A DNA stretch of 64,000 nt, from assembly GCF_018873765.1 (NCBI RefSeq), contig NC_057925.1, forward strand, positions 13,155,568 to 13,219,567, given 5' to 3'. The position numbers and the translations under genes were made by a program. Positions 55,057 through 64,000 of this stretch are shown here, piece by piece; the first letter of the stretch is position 1, and each line of letters begins with the position of its first letter. Under the pieces are notes generated by a model. The model saw only the letters and a list, made by a program, of their open reading frames with translations, ran no database searches and was not told the DNA's origin. This DNA is from Telopea speciosissima. Its lineage: Eukaryota; Streptophyta; Magnoliopsida; Proteales; Proteaceae.

Positions 55057-56368
55057 CTAGATAAATACAAAACATCTACATTCCAATTCAGAAATTGTAA
55101 CAGTACAAGAATATAAACTTACAGAACTGGCCATGGTAAGGTCTATGCAATTTTCTAGCCTTGATATTGGTAATCCATAATGCAGTGGAAGAACTCCATG
55201 CATGTCAGAATCATCTGGCTGGTTATATATATTTTTCACATGAAGATCACTGCTAAGCCTCAATTGTTGGATCTTCTGATGCAATGGTTGTAGCTGTACT
55301 TTGATATAACAAACAAACATGTACTAGTAGCTCTTATTCAATACATGGATACTCTGTAAATATATGATACCCAATTCTTCAAGAACTTTTATTAGTCTAT
55401 GAGAGATGTGAACAAGGCCTTGGCAAGGACTATCTTGGAATGGTGGTTTCATGATGATGTATGCCTGCAGAAACTCTATTAGCCTCATCCAGGACCCCTC
55501 TTCTTCTTTCTTTTTCTTGGCTGTTGGCATGGTATGATACTGCTTTGTCCATTGGGTTCCAGCATATCCCTTCGCCCCAGCTTTGCAGGTCAAGAATCAT
55601 GGCATGCGATTTGTGCTTCTTAACTGTCATCTTATCAAGAACTAGCATTTTATTTCTCAAGTACCCAGAATTGGTAGGCATGTTCACCGAGCTGCTTGTG
55701 ATGGATATGTCGGATCCAATACGGTGACTCCACTTAATGATCTGAGCAGTAATATGCTTCCCATCTTCAGTAACACAAGGATTAAGAGTTCTAGAGAATT
55801 GTTGCTTTTTCTGCTAGCAAGTCTGAGAATTAAACCGAGTTCATTAAAACAGGTAATGGGCAGACTTAGTCAAATTGCTTTGTCTAAAGATTGGTTCTGC
55901 AGCAGTCCAAACTTGATAGCTAGCTAGGACATGTTAGTGCTTGCCCGATTTAAATATTGCTTTCTGATCATAAGTAACATTGTGGCTTCATCATTTTCAA
56001 TTTCTGAGCTTCATGAAGGAAAACATTTGCTTCTGCAATGGCCTGATATGCATTAGAACAATACCCTATGATTGCTAAAGCCAAACCCCTTTCCAGGTGA
56101 ATCCATTCAAAAGCTTTACTAGCTTTGGATGGGTATACACCTGAAATAAAAAAAACATTACCATTGTCATATCCATTTTCACCTCCCCATCATCTTCATG
56201 ACTTATAACAGTAAAATTCACATGATCAGTTCTTGGACTAGACTCAAAGCTCAATTCACCACTCACTAAAAGCACTTCTTGTGATGTACCCAATCTTCCT
56301 GCCTTCACTATTAATGCCTTACAAGTAATCACTTTCCTTCTTACCATCCCCACCATCACCCCCACCAA
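55057..56368 (-). pseudogene. Unrecognised gene or pseudogene: several protein-like exon fragments
   Basis: I do not recognise this protein. Going down the minus strand, 56368 to about 56150 reads VITCKALIVKAGRLGTSQEV, then RTDHVNFTVISHEDDGEV. At about 56140-55975 another frame reads KAFEWIHLERGLALAIIGYC, then NAYQAIAEANVFLHEAQKLK. At 55800-55590 it reads TEDGKHITAQIIKWSHRIGS, then SITSSSVNMPTNSGYLRNKM. At 55500-55350 it reads SWMRLIEFLQAYIIMKPPFQ, then ISHRLIKVLEELGII. At 55300-55120 it reads IQQLRLSSDLHVKNIYNQPD, then LPLHYGLPISRLENCIDL, ending at a good donor (GTAAGT). The composition is that of real protein, but I could not join the pieces with acceptable introns. One gap would need an intron of 21-42 nt, so decay is likely. 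Confidence 0.45.
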
Positions 56369-56654
56369 AAAGAAAAAAAGGGGGGGTGGAAACTAAGAGC
56401 ACTCCATGACCAGACCTTGGAGCCGAAAGTGATCTAAAAGCATGCAATATTTATATAGAAAAAAGGTTTTCTGTGCCGCCAAGGGAGGGTACACTACCAC
56501 CCTTTTTCTCTATCTCCTTATCTCATGAAATGATTTTGCTGTCCTTCTATGTACAAAACCATTTTGGCACACCTCATTAGTGTGCTCCTTTATGCCACTT
56601 TCTTCCATGTAACACCACATGAAACGTCAAAGCTGTTATCAGGTTTCCCCTACC

Positions 56655-56781
56655 GCTCCAAATGTTCTCTGTGCCGGGGGTGCAGGCTGCGCCCACACAT
56701 GGGGTGGGTGAAATGACCACCTTGCCCCCCTTGAATGGCAGGCCCATGTGTCTAGGCATAGGCTGCGCTGCGGCACAGAAA
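56655..56781. mobile_element. Hairpin mini-element (CTGTGCCGCAGCGCA family), copy 1
   Basis: The left end GTTCTCTGTGCCGGGGGTGC pairs with the right end GGCTGCGCTGCGGCACAGAA. The middle holds GTGAAATGACCACCTTGCCC, which recurs in copy 2 at 61,067-61,190. Non-coding. Confidence 0.75.
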
Positions 56782-57102
56782 ACATCAGCCCTTACTAATG
56801 ATAAGGTGGGATTCTAAGAATACTCTTGAAAAATTACGGATAGTAGGATTTGAACATCACCCTTGAGAATTATTCACTAGCAGGAAGAATCATCTCCTTG
56901 TTCGAATCCAGAATTAGAGTGATTCCATAATCAGGCAATATACTTGACCCAAAAGATGAGGCTTAACCTGTTGATTCTGATTTTGGCCCAAAATTTAGAA
57001 CAAAAAATTTCCATCTTAACATAGTCAATGGGCTGATTCTGGTACAGATTCTAAATTTTTTTTGGTACAAGTACAGATTCTAGATTTTTTAGGCTCTCAA
57101 AC

Positions 57103-57300
57103 CACACGGATCCAGATCTTTTATGGCGTGGCTGCCTGTTTTGCCATGCTGCGCAGACACAAGGTGGTGCACATTGATCGCCTTACTCTTGCCTGAGTGC
57201 CTACCTGAGCAGGGGTAAGACGGTCAATGTGCGTTGCCTTGTGTTTGCACAGCACAGGCAAGACAGGGCAACGCGCTGTAGAAGATCTGTGTGCCATACC
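57103..57300. mobile_element. Foldback element, about 198 bp
   Basis: Two imperfect arms: GCACATTGATCGCCTTACTC and CTTGCCTGAG on the left face CTGAGCAGGGGTAAGACGG and TCAATGTGCG on the right. The outer ends CACACGGATCCAGATCTT and GAAGATCTGTGTG also pair. A MITE of a different family from the neighbour at 56,655. Confidence 0.65.
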
Positions 57301-57882
57301 ACACCCCCTAATCCCATAATGAAGGATCCAATAAATACATTTTGAATTAAAAATGTTCTAACCTCACAGCTTCTAATTCTATGGCACCACAGTCCAATCA
57401 CATTCAAGTAAAATCTTATTTATTTATTTTTTTGCTCTTTATATTCTAGGCCTTTTAATGTCCAAAATCCCAAATGACGTGTTCAGATTGGTTGTCAACT
57501 TGTCAAGGTGGTCCTTGGTTCTGCATCGTTGCAAGTTAAAACTCAAAATAAGGTTGTAAATTTTGTGGATTTCTATGTCACCACCAATACCACCACCCTC
57601 TATAAATTCTTAGAAATTGAACTACTAAATGAATTTTTTTAGTTCTTGAAATATTTCGGATTGAAACAATCAAAATAATTTCAATCTCTTGTTAAAAAAA
57701 TTTATTTATTGATTATTTCATGAAATCAATCTAAAATTGAAATCATACCAAATCAGCCCTAAAACAAGGATTGATTAATCCTTTCAGTTCTTTTGGTGTT
57801 GGGAGAAGATTTGAATGTTCTCTATTAATTTGAATTTCCGGAGTTCAATCAGAGAGTCCCTACTTGCCCTCGATAATCCAGG
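57301..57882. other. Promoter-side spacer of the small conserved gene
   Basis: AT-rich, no gene. A-rich and T-rich stretches only; I could not single out a TATA box. Confidence 0.35.
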
Positions 57883-60800
57883 ATGAGTGGGATCAGACGC
57901 ATTCTATTCAAGCCCTGGAGACCGGTTTGGGAAACCTTGAAGAGAAAAGTTGCAGAAATGGAGAAGTCAAGGAGGAAGAGAAGGGATCCTAATAAGGACC
58001 ATTTTTTTGTCGAAACTCCAGAATCGAAGGCTTTTCTCGACACAATGACCATGCCCATGGTTCTGACTGTTGTCGCTTGCGCTTTGTTCGCCAAGGTTCT
58101 CATGATGGTAATCAAATCGAACCCTTGAAAACCCTAATTTATGAAAAAATTATTCGAATGCCATTTCATTTTGTGTTTCTCATTTCTGTTTCTGTTACTA
58201 TTACTCTGAATTTTTTCCCCAATAGATTAATGGATGAGGGTTTCCCACTTACTCTATTCTGGATCTGATGTGGATTAGGAACCTTAGGGATAAATGTCAT
58301 TGAAGCATCCTTTGTCAATTATTTCTAGGTAAGATCAAAGTTCATGAATCTGTGAGCCTTGGCTCAAATGGTAGGATTGCTCTATTGCAACCTAGTGGTT
58401 GTGGGTTCGAATCAAGGAAACAGCCTCTCTCTACGTAGCGGGAGTAAGGTTGCGTGCATCTGCCCCTCCCCTGACCCTGCAGTAGCGGGGGCCTCCTGCA
58501 GTGGGACACCCTTTAAGTATAATGCAGCAAGGGTATGTTGGAATGTCCAAAGACTTGGGATTACTAATTTTATTGAAAGCTTATTTTGAGTCTAATAGTT
58601 TAAGTAGGGATGGCAATACCTGACATGACTTGCCAACCTAGATGAACATAGCATATTAAACTCCTGTTAAGGGGTTAATTTCGCGTTGAGACCACTAAAC
58701 CCAAAATTTTCTATTTAAACTATTTAGTTCCTTTTTACTAGGATTTTCCTTCTTGTTCTATCATTTTCACATCATTTTGTATTGTTTTGTCTCATTTTGA
58801 GTTGTGTTGTTTTTACCAAAACACGACCCATCTAACAAATTTCTTGGTGGGAGTGGGGATTTGTGTTTTCCAATAGTGTTTAGAGTCAAGTTGTTTGACC
58901 TGTTTAATAGATAGGCCATGTTATGGTCGATTCATATTTTTGTTATAGTCATGTCCATAGTTGTCAAGGTGTCACCTTGGTCGCCTTGTGTCTAGGCCCC
59001 CTCCCCTCCAACGTCTTAGGTCACCTAGACAACTATGGTATGTTTTGACATGACTAGGGACTGATAATATTCATGTCCACAATGCCACCCCTAAGTTCTA
59101 GTATAGTTCTGCGTTCTAAGCTGATATATAAAATTAGTTTTGAGTTTCTTTTTCAAATTAGAAGTTGGAATGAAGTTTGGGTATGCTTTTCATCACCTCT
59201 TATTTGGCAGTCAAAATGCCATTTCTTTTGGGTGTAACAAAAATGTCATCTGAACAATTATTTATATCTCCAATGGGATCAAGATCTTGTGGGAAATCTT
59301 AGCTGAATTGGGAAGTTATGGGCCTTATGGCTACATTACTAACAGTTTTAGTCTCTAACATAAATTCTGTTTAAATTATTATAGAAGAATATTCTGACTG
59401 ATCTTTATTGTAAGGAAGATCTAGCTGGACTCCTACTAGGAAAGGGAAAAAAAACATAAAAGGCTAAATGGCTATCCTCTCTACAAAAATGTAATCTTCG
59501 TTGTTTTTAGAAGGAAGGAATTTGACTTGATAAAAAAATTATTTTTCTAGTGTTTTTTTAGATTTTGAAGGTAGATTCATCCTACTATCACTCGTGACCG
59601 ATTTTAAGAGCGTCTGTGGGTGGATTTTTGTGTGAATGTATCCTTTCTTTTTTTTTCTTTAATTTTATATTATTTGATTTAACATTGGTTGTGTTGGGAG
59701 AGCTTGGATTAGAGTTTATAATACTGTCTATGATTTGGAGAAACATGTCTTACAGTGTAATGGCAATGGTTGGTCCTTGTTTCAACCGTTTATCCCAAAA
59801 GATTGCGCTGTATGTATATCAACAACATTCTCCCGCATGTGCAGGCTAAAACACGCACATGGCTCTGCACATGACACCGTCACGTGCCACCGAGGGTACA
59901 AGGTGTAGGGGCACAACACACACTACACAAACTCCCTACACATACCGGGGATTGAACACCCGACTTCCTGGCTCTGATACCATGTTACAACTGTTTATTC
60001 TAAAAGCTCGAGCTGTTAAATATGGGTCACAATCATGTATATTAACAGTCCTTTCAGTTTAAAGAGGTTCCATTGCAATCCATCCTAAGATGCAGGTAGA
60101 CAGAAACAAGATCGATGGGAAAACACTGACATCTATTGATTTGGATGAAAACACAAACGCTAAATTCAGGGTTATAGCCTTTTCTAATTTGAGAAGAGAA
60201 CTACAACTTAGATTTTAGAAGAAGGCATAAAGGAAGTGGAGCAACAATCGGCACGAGAACCTGATGCAAATAAAACATAGAAGTTGGCTTATTTTAGTGG
60301 AAATAAGTCTTGGGTTGGGTTAAATATGCATTGGGCCTTTGGTCCATTGGGTTTTCTTTGTAATAGACCACTTTAATGGGCTTGTTTCTGAGTTGCTCTT
60401 GTTTTAATTTCATAAGTTAAAATTGAGTCTATTATTGCTCCGTTTATTTTATTAGGTTTAGTTTTCACAGTCAAGACTTCCTGCTTCGTGTGATTCTAAA
60501 AGGCTGTTCAATTACACCTAGATCTTACGGATTCAAGTTGAAGTGGGACAGTTATGGTAACGAAACTTACAGGCTGTTTGTGATGGTGTTTGTCTTTAAT
60601 GTTTTAACTTTATTAATTCGGAAACCTATCGAGTCAAATGCAGGGTTTGACGGCTATCCCCTCTTACACCCAATGATGCATAATCATTTTTTTTTTTCAT
60701 TCAATTGAGAATTTTTGAGTTGATAAAAGAATTATTTCCTGGTGGATGTCCGTCCAGATTTTAAGGGTAGATTCCTGACATTCACTTTTGGTCGATGCAT

Positions 60801-61843
60801 GGAGATGCAAACACGTGATTCTATAGAAACCTATACTTTTGTTTCTTTTTCTTTCCTTTAATTTCCCATTAGTTTGTACTGTAATTTAGTCGTTGCATCC
60901 AAGGTTTAAAGTATTGATATTGTATTGGAAGGGTGATTTTAAAGTGCGTATCATATCGGAGAGACACAAGTTATGTTAAAGATATGTATGGAGTGACTAT
61001 GGAAATGCTTAGGATATGCAAAAATATAATTTTGAAGCATAGAACACTATAATAAAGGGGCGCTGTTCTCTGTGCCGCAGCGCAGCCTGTGTCCAGACAC
61101 ATGGGAGTGGGTGCAATGACCACCCTGCCCACCTGCACAGGCTGCCCATGTGCCTGGGCGCAGGTTGCGCTGCGGCACAGAGTACATTCTTCCAAAAAAG
61201 TGATAAGTAAAATATATTTTGTATAAGAAAGAAAAAAATATGACGAGACAAGTGCATTCAATTGATTATATATAAAGATGAGGTTTCTTATATGTACTAA
61301 TACCAAATTTGTATTAGGTACCGTATCAGTACCTTAAAGATACGATACGTATCGGAGGATACAGAAGGATACTTAAAACCTTGTTTGCATAAACTTTAGG
61401 GTTACCTGTGTCACCGTGTGGTTTTCCTGAACTAGCATTAGTTGCTATCCCCCCCCCCCCCCCTCCCCAAAAAAAAAATGTTTAAGGTTAGAGGTGACTC
61501 CAGTAGACCCCTCACAGGCCCTGTGCAAGTAGGACCCATACCAGGTTAGAGCCCTTTACATGTATGGCATGTGGAATTAGTATAGATGGAAAAACTTTAT
61601 GCAATGGGTCATGACAAATATTCACTTCTCATAGTGTTTTTGCTTTGATGGCAGTATGATGAATCTACATCCCTAGAAAGAATTGAGCGCAAAATACAGA
61701 ATGCTCCACCTGGTCAAGGGACAGTTAGGATGCTCAGTTGTGAAGAATTGGAGGAGATCCAAGAAGTGAGGCCAAAGACTCCCTTTGAATCCAAGCTTGC
61801 TCGCCCAATTGCACGCATTAGAACTGCTGAACCGTTGCATAGG
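57883..61843 (+). CDS. Small conserved plant protein with one membrane segment, 5' part (two exons)
   Basis: Exon 1 at 57883-58107 encodes 75 residues: MSGIRRILFKPWRPVWETLK, a basic stretch KSRRKRRDPNKDH, VETPESKAFLDTMTMPM, and a hydrophobic segment VLTVVACALFAKVLMM (about residues 60-75) that could span a membrane. It ends at ATGATG followed by GTAATC. Exon 2 at 61655-61843 (63 codons) follows a TTTGATGGCAG acceptor in the same phase: YDESTSLERIERKIQNAPPG, QGTVRMLSCEELEEIQEVRP, KTPFESKLARPIARIRTAEP. It stops at CATAGG followed by GTGAAG. The intron is 3,547 bp and carries a SINE and two hairpin elements. I know this as a conserved plant family without a secure function. The family usually continues with an acidic LKDW-type segment, which I do not find before 64,000, so the gene runs out of the window or is truncated. 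Confidence 0.8.
58350..58516 (+). repeat. Au-like SINE in the 3.5-kb intron
   Basis: GGCTCAAATGGTAGGATTGC (A-box side), GTGGGTTCGAATCAAGG (B-box) and AACAGCCTCTCTCTACGTAG. The 3' end is altered (GGGGCCTCCTGCAGTGGGAC). It is more diverged than the other copies, and no clear target duplication is seen. Sense to the host gene. Confidence 0.8.
58951..59038. mobile_element. Hairpin mini-element (TAGTTGTCA family), copy 2
   Basis: CATAGTTGTCAAGGTGTCAC at the left pairs with GGTCACCTAGACAACTATGG at the right. Shorter than copy 1 at 6758-6888 but with the same outer words. Confidence 0.65.
59830..60060. repeat. Possible copia-type LTR border
   Basis: GGCTCTGATACCATGTTACA at about 59,970 is the reverse of a tRNA-Met primer-binding site next to a possible LTR start. 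It is followed by ACTGTTTATTCTAAAAGCTCG, a wording frequent in plant repeats. No second LTR is found in the window. Confidence 0.35.
60285..60470. repeat. Dispersed repeat shared with the RING intron
   Basis: AGTGGAAATAAGTCTTGGGT and GGCCTTTGGTCCATTGGG, then TTTCTTTGTAATAG, matching 20,711-20,790 with divergence. Probably a shared LTR fragment; the element class is not determined. Confidence 0.45.
61067..61190. mobile_element. Hairpin mini-element (CTGTGCCGCAGCGCA family), copy 2
   Basis: GTTCTCTGTGCCGCAGCGCA at the left pairs with GTTGCGCTGCGGCACAGAGTAC at the right, near-perfect over about 20 bp. The middle GTGCAATGACCACCCTGCCC matches copy 1 at 56,655. Confidence 0.8.
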
Positions 61844-63044
61844 GTGAAGGATCCAAGCCTCTTTGTGTTATTTCCTTTGCTATCTATTTTGGACTATGTT
61901 AGTTTGCTGTTCTTTGTTATGTTTGCTAATTCTCTTAGAGTTGGTCAAAGGGTGAAACTTCAAATAATCAATCAGCAATTTCAAATAATCAATCAGCATT
62001 CTATCAAAGTAGTGCCACTGTTTCAATGCTATGACAGTATGCTTTTTTTCTTTTCCCAAATGAAGTCCAGCTATGGCAATATGCTTTGTGTTGAGACTTT
62101 CAGCCTTTTAAGATCCATTCAGTATGTTCATCAACATATACACCTAGGATTTTATGCTAGAAGTATTCTGATGCGCTAACTTTTGTGTTGTGTAATGCAC
62201 ATACTCTCTTATGTACTTAAACAACCCAAGTGATGTGACTATAAGAGATCTTTTAGTACCAGTTATTAGATGAGTGATGTCATTCCTTGCCTCCTTGGTA
62301 AGCTGTAGTTGTGTTGCCTATTTTCTTTGATAAATATTTTTGGGTGCATCTTTATATGTCATGTTCTGATTATTAGCTAAGTAATTTTACTGGCTTAACT
62401 AAAGTTACGAATTGTTGAAGATTGGGTCACTGTCATATAAGAATATTTACCCATCTGTTTCGTTTTTCTTTTAATTTGAGAAATCGATACTCTATCCATG
62501 TTATTCAAAGTCTGTTTCGTGATCTAGTTATTATTATTTCTTGGAAACATGGGAATGCTTGAGACCCTTCTACAAGTCTGGATGCTTTATATGTATGTGG
62601 AGAGTATGTTAATCTTGATCTTTGCTGTAAAGAGGACTGTATTGTGACACATGGGAATTGGTGTCAGTGCAAGTTTATTACAGACCTCCACTCTGTCCTG
62701 TGTTATGAAAAAACATGCTTATTTATTGATACTTTTACCTTTCCTCTTCATTACTTTGTACTGGGAGTAACTGATCTCCATGTATATACAGACCAACCAT
62801 ACTCCTGTAATAGTTGCAAATGAAGACCTACAATTAGAAACATCATCCTCCATTATCTTCGAAAGAGAGCTTGGGAAATTTTGAAGATATGAAGTTTCCC
62901 ATTCTCTATAACGATGCTAGGGATGTTCATTGCCTGATTTGTCTATCTTATCGTGATTCTCTTTAATGATTTAAGAAAACAAAGATGAGAGAAACCCTAG
63001 TATTGAACCCCTGCCCTCCAAAAACTGATTAGCATAAGAAAAGG
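61844..63044. other. Second intron (or 3' side) of the small conserved gene
   Basis: If the donor at 61844 is used, this is intron. If not, the frame reads on to a stop at 62177-62179 with a T-rich, hydrophobic, non-conserved tail. I searched for a third exon and found none. Confidence 0.4.
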
Positions 63045-63211
63045 GAAAAAAAGGGGGTACCCAGTGCACGAGGCTCCCACCATTGCCGGGTCTGGGGAGG
63101 GTCATATTGTATGCAGCCTTTCCCCCATTTTTTGCGGAGAGGCTGTTTCCAAACTCAAACCCACGACCAATTGGTCGCAATGGAGCAACCTTACTATCGC
63201 ACCAAGGACCT
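63045..63211 (-). repeat. Au-like SINE
   Basis: Minus-strand copy with the tail GTGCACTGGGTACCCCC, CCCAGACCCGGCAATGG, a B-box GTGGGTTTGAGTTTGG and TTGCGACCAATTGGTCGTGG. No convincing target duplication. Confidence 0.85.
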
Positions 63212-64000
63212 TTTATGCCTGTAAGGGCTTTTTTGTGTGGGTTTTAATGCCTTTGCCCCCTTACAATCACGTTTAGTAATAGTTATGGTCACATTGTGCT
63301 ATGAAGTCAAATGTAGCTATTTGATGGCAATAATTGCTTTAGTCAAATGTATCCAATTGAAGCATGAATTTGATAATTTTGGATTCAGCAGTTAAAAACC
63401 TAAACTTGATTTTGGATATTAAAATCACACTATCTATTTATATGTAAGCTGATGATAGAAATAATCTTTAGATTCTATGATTCTTTTATATTTTATATGA
63501 CTTTGTTGCACTTAAGCTTTTTTTTCATGAACATTGAAGCTTAACCAGGAAAAAAGGCGTATAAATGAAGATTGAAGTAACCCATGGTCTGGTCTTTCTT
63601 TCCTCCAAACTGCACTAGTGATTGCTTTTTGAAGAAATTGCATGTAAATAATAGATCATCAAGACATGTAGTCGAGAAAATGTTCATAGTGGGTTATAAT
63701 CATCTGTTAGTTTTATCATAAACTAGAGAATTTTTTTTCCTTAACAAACTAGAGACTCTTGGCAGTTGATTATCAATTGAATAAATAAGAATCTATCTAT
63801 CGAACATTTTTATTTATTTTTTAGATGAATGTTAAACATGCACTTCATTAGATTGAAGTTCAAGTTCTAAGCTCGTCTCCTTTTTGTACCAATCCGAGGA
63901 TTACAATTTTATATATTTATTTCAAGGAAAAAATATCGATGTATAAATGAGAAAATGCAAATTATGATCTTCAATTTTCTTCTTCTATTGATGAGCTGGT
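63212..64000. other. AT-rich end of window
   Basis: No gene, RNA gene or repeat pair recognised. Confidence 0.4.

Overview
This is a plant nuclear genome window, almost certainly from an angiosperm. The evidence is intron-containing genes with GT-AG borders, plant LINE, gypsy, copia and SINE relics, Mutator-type and hairpin elements, and AT-rich intergenic DNA. The species cannot be named from the sequence. Most of the window is transposable-element DNA, with four recognisable host genes and one unidentified gene relic.

Layout. 1-3.3 kb holds LINE debris: an ORF1/DUF4283 relic on the minus strand and an RNase H relic on the plus strand. 5.43-16.57 kb (minus) is a six-exon gene for a 154-residue ankyrin-repeat protein. 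Its large introns carry four Au-like SINEs, a complete small LTR element (7,370-8,681), two hairpin elements and a copia relic. 18.9-19.4 kb is another LINE relic. 19.75-23.77 kb (minus) is a four-exon gene for a 238-residue C3HC4 RING protein with a 3-kb intron. 25.36-26.28 kb is a 921-bp Mutator-type element with long TIRs and a 9-bp target duplication; its interior is exon-like (Pack-MULE candidate). It is followed by a three-copy tandem repeat of about 0.72-0.75 kb.

28.9-51.5 kb is a three-level transposon nest. A minus-strand LINE relic is split by a 21-kb plus-strand Ty3/gypsy element (30,248-51,303, Tat-like, target duplication CATGC). That element is in turn split between protease and reverse transcriptase by a 10-kb minus-strand element (33,785-43,799, target duplication TGAAC). 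The inner element has 2.88-kb LTRs and a chromovirus-like 3' end, but no pol that I can see. The outer element carries several tandem-repeat expansions and a 3' antisense ORF of the putative gypsy-type transposon domain class. Its archaeal-type second RNase H seems to be missing, with low-complexity DNA in its place.

53.1-54.4 kb (plus) is a 442-residue C2-domain gene with a probable 5'-UTR intron. 55.06-56.37 kb (minus) holds protein-like exon fragments of an unrecognised gene or pseudogene. From 57.88 kb (plus) runs the start of a small conserved plant membrane-protein gene: two exons flank a 3.5-kb transposon-bearing intron, and the 3' part probably lies beyond the window. Au-like SINEs (seven copies) and two families of palindromic mini-elements (two copies each) recur across the host introns and spacers.
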